Positions 8,502-17,190 of a stretch of 64,000 bases of DNA are shown here, piece by piece. Source of the stretch: Lachnospiraceae bacterium (GTDB lineage: Bacteria > Bacillota > Clostridia > Lachnospirales > Lachnospiraceae); assembly GCA_017615545.1 (NCBI GenBank), contig JAFZZY010000056.1, positions 40,289 through 104,288 of the forward strand, given 5' to 3'. Every line of letters starts with the position of its first letter. Position 1 is the first letter of the stretch. The position numbers and the translations under genes are program-made. A model generated the notes under the pieces. It made no database searches, had not been told where the DNA came from, and saw only the letters and a program-made list of their open reading frames with translations.

Positions 8502-9044
8502 TTATTTCTTCGGGGCCAGAACGCTGTGGAGCAGTCGCAAAAACTCCTCCTGTTCCACATAGCCCGCGACCGCCGTGATGGTCGTATCACTCGGCGGTAT
8601 CAGATGTAACATCCGAAACACTCCGAACAACGGCATTGTGTAATTCATATGATATTTCACCTCGACCTGGTATGCGTTGATATCGACCTCGGCATCGATC
8701 TTTTGAGCGTAAAGCAGCCCCTCGTTGGCGAACTGCACAACCTCTTCTTTTGCCTTCTGCTCCCGTTCCTTATAATTCGTCGTCACCTGCCACAGCAGTC
8801 CCCGTTTTCGCCAAGCCTCTTCGTCGATCTCTCCGTCCACGACGTCGGAAGCAACTTCTTTTGCCACGTCCACGGCATAGTTCTGCGCTTTCGCGTAGAG
8901 GACATAACAATCATGCAGATACACGCCCTCGCTCACGATAAATGCGAAAACCAGAACGATCATAAGAAATATATAGGACGTCTCCACGACCATTGCCCCG
9001 GCCAATTCGGGGCGATCCCCGATGGTGTTTTTCACTTCCTCCAT
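8502..9044 (-). CDS. tadE: TadE-like minor pseudopilin
   Basis: A 180-residue protein with a class III prepilin-like N-terminus: Gly16 before AMVVE, with the conserved Glu21 at +5 of the mature form, then one hydrophobic helix. The rest is a mostly charged extracellular domain. It would be cleaved by the prepilin peptidase encoded next to it and join or prime the Tad pilus. AAGGAGG precedes ATG 9044; the gap to the FHA gene is 15 bp. Confidence 0.78.
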   Translation of the reverse strand: MEEVKNTIGDRPELAGAMVVETSYIFLMIVLVFAFIVSEGVYLHDCYVLYAKAQNYAVDVAKEVASDVVDGEIDEEAWRKRGLLWQVTTNYKEREQKAKEEVVQFANEGLLYAQKIDAEVDINAYQVEVKYHMNYTMPLFGVFRMLHLIPPSDTTITAVAGYVEQEEFLRLLHSVLAPKK

Positions 9045-9059
9045 AACCCCTCCTTCTCA

Positions 9060-9488
9060 TCATCCCACTGCCTCGAAAACCATGGCACAGGCGAAGGCCG
9101 CCATCACAAACGGGATAAACGGCAGGGTCTGCCCCTTCTTGATCTTCCCGATCAACATCAAGAACAGACCGCCCAGGGCACACAAGACCAGGGACATGAA
9201 CAGCAGGCTGAAGTTCTCCCAAAAGCCCAGGTACAGGCCGCAGACCATGAATACCAGCCCGTCTCCGTACCCGACCTTTTGCCGTGAGACAAAAGCTGCT
9301 CCCAGAAGAAGCAGTCCGATCGACACTCCGGCCAATCCCGTCAGGAACTCCCCCAGGATCAGCCGGACCACTACGACAAAACATGCGTGCAGCAGAAGCC
9401 AGTACGGATTGATCCTTTGATGTCGGATATCCTCGATGCTTGCGATCAGAAGTAGCAAACATAAGCCTTCCACATATATGATCCGCAT
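9060..9488 (-). CDS. tadV: Prepilin peptidase, A24 aspartic protease (TadV/CpaA type)
   Basis: A small 142-residue membrane peptidase with the two expected catalytic aspartates, in SIEDIRHQRI (Asp20) and VGYGDG (Asp76), spread over about five membrane segments. It lacks the N-terminal methylase part, as is usual for TadV. GAAGGAGG is 9 bases before the ATG at 9488; an ATG at 9494, overlapping the upstream stop, has only 3 bases of spacing and is less likely. It should process the Flp and TadE-type proteins. Confidence 0.88.
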   Translation of the reverse strand: MRIIYVEGLCLLLLIASIEDIRHQRINPYWLLLHACFVVVVRLILGEFLTGLAGVSIGLLLLGAAFVSRQKVGYGDGLVFMVCGLYLGFWENFSLLFMSLVLCALGGLFLMLIGKIKKGQTLPFIPFVMAAFACAMVFEAVG

Positions 9489-9490
9489 GG

Positions 9491-10552
9491 TCATTCGCCT
9501 CCTTCCAAGGCCGGCGTTTTATTCTGCTCCGCCGCCCGCGCCGCGCACACGGAGCACAAAGGCTTCCCGCCCACCTCCGAGCGTTTGATTTCGTGAACGT
9601 ACCGGATCAGCGCCAGGCAGTCCGTACGCGAATGGTACCTGTCTCCGTCCGTCGTGATGTAAAGGTACGGATCCGTGTTGTTTCGTATGCAGAATTCACA
9701 TGCATAATACTTAGCGCCGTACTCATTTCTCTCGCTGTCGACCTTCTCCCGTGCGATCGTCTTGATGTTTCGGTTCAGGTTCGAGCAGTCGCGGAAGGTA
9801 TGGTAAACGCGCCCGTATTCCGTGACATATACCGTCTCATTCGCCTGCTGTTGGTCGGTCTTCGAGGTATCATATCCCCGCCAATACCGCCGGCGACACC
9901 GCTGCATCAACTCGATCTCGTTCAGGCCGGGCGGCAGTCCCCACAGGTGCACCGTATAACTGACATGCGCGTCCAGATACTCCGTGTCCGGCGTCAAAAG
10001 CGTTCCGTTAAATGACAGTCCCCGAGCCCCGTTTACGATGGGGGACGAGTCTAAATATTCGTTCGACAGGTGACGGTCGAACAGGGTGTTTAACAGTCCT
10101 ACCTCCAGCCCGTGCCTTGCGATCGCGCTCAGCGATACGTTGAAATTGGACAGTATCTCCTGCTGCGCGTCTTCCTCCGCCTGCGTGAGCACCGTCCCGT
10201 CCTGCTCAGTCGCAAACAGCCCCGGGATCTTCTCCCCGATCTCCACGCAGGCCGTGATCTCCTCGACCGCGCGGTTCAGTGTCTCCGCAATGCGCGTCTG
10301 CAGACTCATGATACGGAAGAAATAACTGAAGCCTAACAGGACAAATATAACGATCGGCAAGACTAAGGCCGCCTCGATGGTGAGGCTGCCCCTGGCTCCC
10401 GCCTGCCCTTTTCTCTCCTCCCTGAAGGTGACAACGGATGTCCTTTCCGGTCGTGATGTAGTTCTTTTGTTTGAGAGCGTTTCGTTGCTGAACGGAACCA
10501 TTTTCTTATCACCGATTTCAGAGACTTTGCATACTGTTTTCGGAAAGAACAT
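9491..10552 (-). CDS. TadE/TadG-like pseudopilin with two C-terminal zinc-ribbon-like motifs
   Basis: A 353-residue protein with a long 55-residue basic leader, a prepilin-like site after Gly55 (SLTIE, Glu60 at +5) and one hydrophobic helix. The C-terminal 110 residues hold a duplicated motif of the form Y-x-T-x2-G-x-x-Y-H-x4-C then C-x2-C: His251, Cys256, Cys285, Cys288 and His307, Cys312, Cys333, Cys336. This suggests two metal-binding modules outside the cell. The start follows TTGGAGGTG. The stop overlaps an alternative start of the peptidase gene. Confidence 0.75.
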   Translation of the reverse strand: MFFPKTVCKVSEIGDKKMVPFSNETLSNKRTTSRPERTSVVTFREERKGQAGARGSLTIEAALVLPIVIFVLLGFSYFFRIMSLQTRIAETLNRAVEEITACVEIGEKIPGLFATEQDGTVLTQAEEDAQQEILSNFNVSLSAIARHGLEVGLLNTLFDRHLSNEYLDSSPIVNGARGLSFNGTLLTPDTEYLDAHVSYTVHLWGLPPGLNEIELMQRCRRRYWRGYDTSKTDQQQANETVYVTEYGRVYHTFRDCSNLNRNIKTIAREKVDSERNEYGAKYYACEFCIRNNTDPYLYITTDGDRYHSRTDCLALIRYVHEIKRSEVGGKPLCSVCAARAAEQNKTPALEGGE

Positions 10553-10587
10553 CGGTTATCACCTCCAAGTTTAAGATCTGTAGGTCA

Positions 10588-12243
10588 TCAGTAGCTTCGC
10601 GCATCTTTCAGCGTGAACGTATAGTTGTGCGGATATAAAAGAGTCGGCACCAGGAACATCAATTTTGAAAACAATCCTTTCGCCGAGGCCTTCGTCTCGA
10701 TCTCGATCGCATAAACGCAGTCGTCCATATGAAATCCCGGATCGGTCTTCTGCATATTCCACTCGATGATGTCCATGGTCCGCATATACTTATCCTTGTT
10801 TTTCTCAAAATAGAGCAAGATCCTCTCATAGGTCTGGTAATCAAACCCATTCGACGCCTCATAACTCTGCGCCCCGGATGTCAGCAGTGCCACGCAGTTC
10901 CCTAAAGTGATCCTCCACTGCGTCGTTCCCTTCGCCAGCGGGATCTTTTTCCCGGCCACGATGGCACGCATATCCAGCACGCTCTCCGCCAGTGCCATGG
11001 TCTCCATAAGCAGCCACTGCAAGCCCAGGATGAGCGGCGGGATACACGTCCACCCGATGATCGCGGAAGCCGCGGCAGCAGCCTCCTTGAGACAAGTCGG
11101 GTTCACTAATACGGAAAATGAATTAAAGGCGACGCGTGTCGCGAAGATCCGGTTAAGCACACCGAGCAGATTATCCTTATCGTTATCCTTCCCGATCAGG
11201 ACATACTCCACCTCATACCGAAGTTGTCCCTCGTTCTTCTTTTCTTTTTCCTTCTGCTCCTGATAATCCTCCAGATACTCCATGACATATTCGCCGAACA
11301 GAAAATCCGTCACGGCCTCGCTCAGCATCCCCTCGGAGATCTCTGAAACCTTATCCTTTTTATGCTTTTGGGACACGGACTCCTTGATGTTGCGTTTCCC
11401 CTTAGATACATTCGATTCCTTCATTCCATAAAGTTTCAATACATTGCCCTTCAGGAAATCCTTTACGACGCCGATGATGCTCTTATCCACTGCATCGTCT
11501 ACTTCCGCGTTGTAGTCGATCGTTGTGACCTCCTCCGTGGTCGTTTCCGGTTCCATCGCCTGCGTTGCCGCCTCGCTCCCCTCCTGCGAAGCCACAGCCG
11601 AGGCCTCCGGACTTCCCTGCGAGCCTTCCTGCGATGCTGCCGTACTTTCTGCCGCAGGCAATGTCTCCGGCGCCGCAGTCGTATTGTATTGGTTCCAGTC
11701 TTCACTTTCTACAGCGGCGCCGCCCTCTTCAATGGCCTGCTGCGCCTCTTCTGCGCTGTTGTACATCCCGAGCATCGACGTAAAGGTCGTGAATGCACTC
11801 GCGGGAACACGATATTTCATCATGTCGATGGCGCTCTGCGCAAAATAGGCGCCTCCGCCCTCGACCGCCCGGATCACCCGCTTCACCTCCAACTCCTCAA
11901 ACTTCAGGTTGAACAACTGCGTGGTCCGTCCCAGGATCAGTCCTTTATTCTGCTCCAAGTCATATTTCATGTTTTCCCGGACGATATTCTTGAATACATC
12001 GGTCACCGGGTTATCGAAGCCGAAACTCTCATCCAGCATCAGAATGCCATAACTCTCGTATAACTGCTTCGAATACATCGAAAACAGGCTGTCCAGGCCT
12101 CCGCGCGACGCCATCTGCAGACGCACCCGGAGGCCATAAACGCGCGCGGTCTCCAGCAGTGCCGCCATCAGGCTCATCACCAACAGGAAAACAAATGCAA
12201 CGTAGACCGTGATCACACCCTTGAAACATTTTCCCGCACGCAT
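10588..12243 (-). CDS. DUF5702 family Tad-locus membrane protein
   Basis: A 551-residue protein with one N-terminal membrane helix (GVITVYVAFVFLLVMSLMAA), resembling TadG/TadE-type anchored proteins. Around residues 185-235 there is a Ser/Ala/Glu/Thr-rich linker with several QEGS repeats. The remainder is a large presumed extracellular domain; TRVAFNSFSVLVNPTCLKEA and the C-terminal YAIEIETKASAKGLF are typical of DUF5702 proteins that accompany clostridial Tad loci. Function unknown; possibly a tip or anchoring component. Confidence 0.78.
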   Translation of the reverse strand: MRAGKCFKGVITVYVAFVFLLVMSLMAALLETARVYGLRVRLQMASRGGLDSLFSMYSKQLYESYGILMLDESFGFDNPVTDVFKNIVRENMKYDLEQNKGLILGRTTQLFNLKFEELEVKRVIRAVEGGGAYFAQSAIDMMKYRVPASAFTTFTSMLGMYNSAEEAQQAIEEGGAAVESEDWNQYNTTAAPETLPAAESTAASQEGSQGSPEASAVASQEGSEAATQAMEPETTTEEVTTIDYNAEVDDAVDKSIIGVVKDFLKGNVLKLYGMKESNVSKGKRNIKESVSQKHKKDKVSEISEGMLSEAVTDFLFGEYVMEYLEDYQEQKEKEKKNEGQLRYEVEYVLIGKDNDKDNLLGVLNRIFATRVAFNSFSVLVNPTCLKEAAAAASAIIGWTCIPPLILGLQWLLMETMALAESVLDMRAIVAGKKIPLAKGTTQWRITLGNCVALLTSGAQSYEASNGFDYQTYERILLYFEKNKDKYMRTMDIIEWNMQKTDPGFHMDDCVYAIEIETKASAKGLFSKLMFLVPTLLYPHNYTFTLKDARSY

Positions 12244-12259
12244 AGACTCTCCTCCCGTA

Positions 12260-12523
12260 TTACAGTTTGTTGACCGAACTGTTTACCTTATCGAATACCG
12301 TTCCGATGATCGATGTCAGCTGTGTTTTAAAGATCAGGACCAGGCCGACCAGAACGACCAATATGAGCACCATTTCAATAACTCCGATCCCTCGGTTATC
12401 CTTCAATAGGCCGGGGATCTCCTCTTCGGTCACGTCGGTGACATTTTCCGCTAAGTTTTCTGCGATCTCCTCCATGCTTTGGCTCTCCTCCATTAACTCA
12501 TCCATCTGCATCATTTTCTCCAT
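12260..12523 (-). CDS. flp: Flp-family type IVb major pilin
   Basis: An 87-residue prepilin. A long acidic, Met-rich leader (residues 1-45) ends at Gly45, followed by IGVIE with Glu50 at +5 and the hydrophobic helix MVLILVVLVGLVLIF. The mature pilin would be only about 42 residues, typical of Flp1. ATG 12523 follows GAGAGGAG. It lies 230 bp after tadC, and the intervening DNA is highly folded (see 12539-12758). Confidence 0.9.
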   Translation of the reverse strand: MEKMMQMDELMEESQSMEEIAENLAENVTDVTEEEIPGLLKDNRGIGVIEMVLILVVLVGLVLIFKTQLTSIIGTVFDKVNSSVNKL

Positions 12524-12538
12524 AACTGACTCCTCTCT

Positions 12539-12758
12539 GCGGCCTGGCCGCTTGGTTGTTCGGCTCTGAAATCGAGCCTTCCTACTCTGTGTGATACCAC
12601 GGATTGCTCCGTTCTTCGAACTCTCGCAATCCTACAAACATTCGCCATACTATTCGCTTTCCTTCGGAAATCGGTATGGCTCATGTTTGTTCGGCTCTCA
12701 AGGTCCGACCTGAGCATGCTAGCATGCTCGTCGGTACTTTTCGAGCCTAGTATCACAC
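12539..12758 (-). other. Folded spacer between tadC and flp (multiple nested inverted repeats)
   Basis: No gene. The segment contains GCGGCC-T-GGCCGC (12539-12551), outer arms GTGTGATAC (12589-12597) and GTATCACAC (12750-12758), GGATTGC/GCAATCC (12601-12632), a long hairpin of ACAAACAT+GCCATAC against GTATGGC+ATGTTTGT (12634-12690) capped by TTTCCTTCGGAAA, and a perfect 18-bp palindrome at 12712-12729. TTGTTCGGCTCT occurs twice (12556-12567, 12687-12698). The right outer arm contains the tadC stop codon. It probably shapes pilin mRNA processing or stability. Confidence 0.7.
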
Positions 12759-14129
12759 GCCCGTGCTCAAATATGCGGGCACCATTACGATGACCATGAC
12801 GATCACCAGCAGTAGCAGCATGGGCAGCAAGAGCTTTGTCTTCGCCTTTTCGCCCATCTGCTTCGCCTGCAGCAGACGCATATCCCGGGCCGCGTTCACT
12901 TCCGTTTCCAAAAGTGTCGGCAGATCCGCCAGTCCCGTGCGCACATTCTCCTCCAAAAGAGTCCCCAGCTTCAAGTAGCCGTAACTTCCGCACCGCCGAC
13001 CGAACTGTCCGTAGGCTTCACCCTCAAATGTACCTGTCTGCATACCGGAGAGCGTCCTCCTCATCTCCTCATAACCATAGCGTGTACACCCGATCTGTTC
13101 CCGGGCACTCTCATATTCCTGTACCATCCGCTCCCAGGCGGTGCGAATGGTCATCCCTGCGCTGAAATACAACGTCAACTTCGAAACGATCTCCGGATAA
13201 TCCCGCTCCAGACTTTCCTTCCGAAGTTCCAGCGCCTGCTCCAATTTCTTCCCTCTTGACACATATAAAAGTACTGCCCCGCAGAGCGAAAGCATCAGGA
13301 TCCCGACACGCGCCGAAGTCGCCTGCGGCTTCGCGTACGCCAGCGTATATCCCTCAAACTCGCTCGGCAAATGCGCCTCAGCCTCGCCTTTTTCTGCTTC
13401 CTCCTGCAGATAACTCTCCAGCCGCTGGCTGAACGACCGTTCGTCCGCCTTCGGGTAGACGCGAAGAGCGAACGTCCGCTCCCGCTCAACGTCCTGAAAC
13501 ATAAGCGTCAGCTTCATATGGACCTCGACTCCCTCCGCCGGCACCTCCTCCGAGATGCGTCCGTAGCTGCTCAGATACTCGGGCGCGTCGGACTTCCATC
13601 GCGCCTGCAGATAGTCGCCGATCTCCTCGGGCAGGTCCAGATTATGCTCGATTTTATCGGCCGACACATTGCCCGCGGTAAGCAAACGTTCGCCCTCGGC
13701 AAAACCTTCCTCAAACAGGGCGTTCAGTCTCTCCTCGTCCGGGCGTCGCTCTCCCACCGAGAGTGCGATCTCGTTTTCAAATGCCTCGTCCTCGTTCTCT
13801 CCCTTCACCTGCAGGTACACCCGCAGGTCGCCGCTGGCGAAATCCGGGCGGGCAATGATCCCGCTGCTTCTGGTCGTATCCTCCGCCTCCGTGGGCGCAA
13901 ACAGCGCCAACAGCACACCGCCCGTCACGACCGCCGCAGCCACGATGAGCTGCTCCTTTTTGATCTTCCAAAACGCGTCCGCCGCGTGCTCCCTGGGAAA
14001 GGCCAGCGAATACTGCTCCCTGCGGGTCGGCGCCAGCTTACTTTGGAACAAGTCCCGTATCGTTTCCCGAAACCGAAGTGCTGCAAAACCCGCTGCCGCT
14101 GCAGCCACCAAAAACAAAAGTGCTTCCAT
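12753..14129 (-). CDS. tadC: TadC-like type II/IV secretion F-family membrane protein with an inserted domain
   Basis: A 458-residue polytopic protein whose C-terminal third holds the T2SS-F pattern: YPEIVSKLTLYFSAGMTIRTAWERM, RRCGSYGYLKLGTLLEENVRTG, then two final membrane segments. Residues about 75-275 form a large soluble, Glu-rich region between two hydrophobic stretches, which makes it longer than the usual 300-residue TadC. With TadB it should form the inner-membrane platform of the pilus. AGGAGGG lies just before ATG 14129. Confidence 0.83.
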   Translation of the reverse strand: MEALLFLVAAAAAGFAALRFRETIRDLFQSKLAPTRREQYSLAFPREHAADAFWKIKKEQLIVAAAVVTGGVLLALFAPTEAEDTTRSSGIIARPDFASGDLRVYLQVKGENEDEAFENEIALSVGERRPDEERLNALFEEGFAEGERLLTAGNVSADKIEHNLDLPEEIGDYLQARWKSDAPEYLSSYGRISEEVPAEGVEVHMKLTLMFQDVERERTFALRVYPKADERSFSQRLESYLQEEAEKGEAEAHLPSEFEGYTLAYAKPQATSARVGILMLSLCGAVLLYVSRGKKLEQALELRKESLERDYPEIVSKLTLYFSAGMTIRTAWERMVQEYESAREQIGCTRYGYEEMRRTLSGMQTGTFEGEAYGQFGRRCGSYGYLKLGTLLEENVRTGLADLPTLLETEVNAARDMRLLQAKQMGEKAKTKLLLPMLLLLVIVMVIVMVPAYLSTGV

Positions 14130-14142
14130 CCGAACCCTCCTG

Positions 14143-14901
14143 TCACACGCGGATCACCGCCATCTTTCTTCCGACCACGATCGCCACAAAATACAGAATC
14201 AGACATACGATCATGGTGATTCTACCCACCGCGGTGTTGTATAGCGGCTGAATGATATCTGGCGAACCCACTTGCAGATAAAGCAGGATCGCCGGCGGCA
14301 TGTAGGTCATGATCTTTCCCTCGAATTTGACCTGCGTGATCCCCGCCTGGATCTCCTCCTCCACAGTCAGCGCATCCGCCAACTGTTTAGCACACATTTT
14401 CAGCAGGCGGACCATGCTTCCGCCCGTCCGTTTCGACACCGAGAGAAGTTGCGAAAGCAACTCCACCTCTGACACTCCGCTCTCCTTCGCGAACTCGGCA
14501 AATGCTTCCTCGGCGGCCACGTGCATCCCATGCACCTGCCACTCCATTTTCCGCCACCGATCAACGATGTAAGCGTCGTCGCCCCAAAGACGGACGAGCT
14601 CCTGCCGCGACCGGATCAAAGCGTTCTCCAGGGAATAGCCGGCCGACATCGATGACGCCAGGCTCATGACCGCATCCTTGCACATCACGCGCTTCTCGTG
14701 CTCCCATTTCTCCCGTCGTCCCTTCTCCTTCTCGCCGTGCAACACATACAGCAACGGCAACAGAAAGAGCGTCGCGAGGAGGGAACGGAAAAACAGCCAG
14801 CTAAGGCCCGCCAGAAGCATCGTCCCCCAAAGACAGTCCTGAAAAATATAGTTTTTCCCTTCCTTTGAGCTTCGCTTCGGTCCTGCAGAGTTTTCCTTCA
14901 A
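14143..14901 (-). CDS. tadB: TadB-like type II secretion F-family platform protein
   Basis: The C-terminal 200 residues show the T2SS-F pattern MSLASSMSAGYSLENAL, then LSQLLSVSKRTGGSMVRLLKMCAKQL and terminal membrane helices. No ATG fits the 5' end. A TTG at 14901 lies 6 bases after GGGAGG, giving 252 residues, and I prefer it. That start lies 101 bases inside tadA, so the two reading frames overlap. Partner of TadC in the membrane platform. Confidence 0.8.
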   Translation of the reverse strand: MKENSAGPKRSSKEGKNYIFQDCLWGTMLLAGLSWLFFRSLLATLFLLPLLYVLHGEKEKGRREKWEHEKRVMCKDAVMSLASSMSAGYSLENALIRSRQELVRLWGDDAYIVDRWRKMEWQVHGMHVAAEEAFAEFAKESGVSEVELLSQLLSVSKRTGGSMVRLLKMCAKQLADALTVEEEIQAGITQVKFEGKIMTYMPPAILLYLQVGSPDIIQPLYNTAVGRITMIVCLILYFVAIVVGRKMAVIRV

Positions 14902-16057
14902 TGCGTCCCTCCCTCTCTCCGTTTTCACGGAAGACAAACAATTCCTGCGTCGTGATCTGCCCGTTCTCCGTCCCTGTGACCTCGTGAATGGACAGGATCC
15001 GCCGGCTGCCGTCCCGCAACCGCGCCACATGGATCAGGATATCGATCGCCGACGCGATCTGCGAGACCACGGCCGGCAGCGGGATCTCCACCCCGCCCGT
15101 GAGCACCATGGTCGCCAGACGGCTCAACATGTCGCGCGGCGAGTTCGCATGCCCGGTGGAAAGCGAACCATCGTGCCCCGTATTCATGGCCTGGAGCATG
15201 TCAATGACCTCCCCGCCGCGCACCTCGCCCACCACCACGCGGTCCGGCCGCATTCGCAGGGCACTTTTAATCAGGTCGCGGATGGTCACGCCTCCCCCGC
15301 CGTCCGCCGACGCGTTCTTCGTCTCCAGACGCACCAGGTTCGGGATATGCTGCAGCTTCAGCTCCGCCGAGTCCTCGATCGTGATGACCCGCTCGGTCTC
15401 CGGAATGAACCCGGACAATGCATTCAGTAGCGTGGTCTTCCCCGACCCCGTGCCGCCCGAGATAAAGATGTTGTAGCGCGCCCGCACCAGGACCCGCAGG
15501 TACTCCGCCGCCTCTGCCGTCAGCGTCCCCAGCTCCACCATTCGCTCGATCGTCATCATCGACGTCGGAAACTTACGGATCGTCAGGACCGGTCCGTCCA
15601 ACGCGACCGGCGGCAACACGATATTGATACGACTCCCGTCCTCCAGACGCGCATCCACGATCGGCGACGAAGCATTGACCTGTCGGTTCACCTTCGAAAC
15701 GATCATCTGGATAATGTCCGCCAGCGCCTCATCGCTCGAGAAACTCCGCCCGTAGGTCTGCAATTTGCCGTTCTTCTCGATGAAAATTACGTCCGCGCGG
15801 TTCACCATGATCTCGCTCACGCTCCCGTCCTCCAGAAGCTCCGTGATCGCATCGAATCGCCGCAAGCTGTCAAACAGATCGCGCCCGAGGCGGATCCGCA
15901 GCTTCGCCGGCATGGTCCGGACCTGCTCCTCCCGCGCCAGCGCCTCATCGATCTGCGCCCGGATCTGCCCGTCGTCGGGCGTCCCCGTCCACTCGATCGT
16001 CTCAAGAACTCCGGCTCTCAGTCGGGCAAACAACTCCCGTGAATACTCGCTCTGCAT
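14801..16057 (-). CDS. tadA: TadA/CpaF family pilus assembly ATPase
   Basis: A 418-residue secretion ATPase powering Tad pilus extrusion. Walker A GGTGSGKT is at residues 201-208, the Walker B/Asp box region RVVVGEVRGGE at 273-283, and the His-box TGHDGSLSTGHANS at 293-306. The N-terminal domain (1-150) matches CpaF. The last 35 residues (after ELFVFRENG) are a basic tail that overlaps the tadB start. Its own start lies 56 bases inside tadZ, so tadZ-tadA-tadB are tightly coupled. Not to be confused with the tRNA deaminase also called tadA. Confidence 0.93.
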   Translation of the reverse strand: MQSEYSRELFARLRAGVLETIEWTGTPDDGQIRAQIDEALAREEQVRTMPAKLRIRLGRDLFDSLRRFDAITELLEDGSVSEIMVNRADVIFIEKNGKLQTYGRSFSSDEALADIIQMIVSKVNRQVNASSPIVDARLEDGSRINIVLPPVALDGPVLTIRKFPTSMMTIERMVELGTLTAEAAEYLRVLVRARYNIFISGGTGSGKTTLLNALSGFIPETERVITIEDSAELKLQHIPNLVRLETKNASADGGGGVTIRDLIKSALRMRPDRVVVGEVRGGEVIDMLQAMNTGHDGSLSTGHANSPRDMLSRLATMVLTGGVEIPLPAVVSQIASAIDILIHVARLRDGSRRILSIHEVTGTENGQITTQELFVFRENGEREGRIEGKLCRTEAKLKGREKLYFSGLSLGDDASGGP

Positions 16058-17036
16058 ACTCCATCACTTCCCCTTCGAACACCCGCGCGAAAAACTCCTG
16101 CCTGCCCGGCAGGCCTCCGCCCGGCCGCTCGGGATACCCTCCTCCATCCGGCAAATGGATCACTTCCAGCCGGTCCGCCTCCTCCGTGCAGCCCGACGCC
16201 ACCAAAAAACTCCGGAACGCCTCCACGCGCGCCGTCGAGATCACCTCCTGGCGGTCCGGCACAAATATGCGGTCTGACGCGACCAGCAACGGCCGGACAT
16301 CCCCCAGAGCCTGCCCCGCGTCCACCACGATGCAATCGTACCTCCCCTCCCCCGCGAGCGTCTTCAGAAGCGTCACCGCCTCCTCCCCGTCGAGCGTGCG
16401 CACATCCTGCGGGCATCGAACCGGGGCAATGAATTCCAGCCCATCTGCCTGTTGCAAAAACCGCGGCAGTTTTCCCGAAAGTGCCCCCTGCCCGACATAA
16501 AAGATCACGTCTGACAGGTCCGGGATCGTTGCCGGCGGCGACGGCGCAGGTAGGAAACCATACTCCTCGAAGGTCACAAACAACGTCCGCATCTGATCAC
16601 TCATCCGTCTGGCCAAAGCGATCGAAAACTCCGTTTTCCTGCACCGGGTCACCGGCGAATACACCGTAAAAATGCGCAGTCTTTCCCCTTCTGTCACATG
16701 TCCGGTCGCCGGACGGATCCGCAGCGATAACTGGCTCAGGATCTCCTGCGCCCCGCTATATCGCCAGATCGCGTCGTCCACCGCCGCCCCGGTCGGCTTC
16801 TCATCAGTGAGATACATCACCCGGTTCACCCCGACATCGGCCGCGCTCTCGATCGCGTCCTGCTCCACCCCCAGCAAAAGCAGGTCGGGCTGCTTACTCT
16901 TCGTATACTCTCTCAATTTATCCATGCTCGAAAATAGCACGACATCAAACGGTACCGAAGGTTGCTTCGCGATAAATGCCGCCAGCCTCCGCCCATATTC
17001 CTCCTCATGATCCAAAATTCCTACCAAAGGCTTCAT
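16002..17036 (-). CDS. tadZ: TadZ/CpaE-like ParA-superfamily protein with altered Walker A
   Basis: A 344-residue protein: residues 1-105 look like an atypical response-regulator receiver domain and the rest is a MinD/ParA-like fold. The P-loop position reads YSPVTRCRKTEFS (126-138), keeping Lys134-Thr135 but lacking the glycines of KGGxGKT. TadZ proteins mark the site of pilus assembly at the cell envelope. First gene of the Tad operon, with AGGAGGAA before ATG 17036 and a strong promoter about 160 bp upstream. Confidence 0.8.
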   Translation of the reverse strand: MKPLVGILDHEEEYGRRLAAFIAKQPSVPFDVVLFSSMDKLREYTKSKQPDLLLLGVEQDAIESAADVGVNRVMYLTDEKPTGAAVDDAIWRYSGAQEILSQLSLRIRPATGHVTEGERLRIFTVYSPVTRCRKTEFSIALARRMSDQMRTLFVTFEEYGFLPAPSPPATIPDLSDVIFYVGQGALSGKLPRFLQQADGLEFIAPVRCPQDVRTLDGEEAVTLLKTLAGEGRYDCIVVDAGQALGDVRPLLVASDRIFVPDRQEVISTARVEAFRSFLVASGCTEEADRLEVIHLPDGGGYPERPGGGLPGRQEFFARVFEGEVMEYAERVFTGVVCPTESRSS

Positions 17037-17162
17037 TCCAATTCCTCCTGAAAAAAGGGTGCAAAAATCCCGCCTCCGAAGCCTGCCTCGGAAGCTAAAC
17101 CAACTGTATATAATTCTCGCCGCACTCTCGCGGCCGCCTAAAAATATGGGAAATAAAAGAAA

Positions 17163-17188
17163 GGGTGCGTCGGTGTTCCGACGTACCC
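17163..17188 (-). promoter_or_regulatory. Stem-loop at the 5' end of the Tad transcript
   Basis: GGGTGCGTCGG-TGTT-CCGACGTACCC, 11-bp arms with one mismatch. It begins where a transcript from the promoter at 17191-17218 would start. In the minus direction it is followed by CTTTCTTTTATTTCCC, so it could act as a 5' mRNA-stabilising hairpin or as an early terminator. Confidence 0.6.
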
Positions 17189-17190
17189 CT

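Noticed and set aside
12511..12993. A 160-codon minus-strand frame across the tadC end and the folded spacer
   Set aside because: It overlaps tadC in another frame and then reads through the inverted repeats; not a gene.
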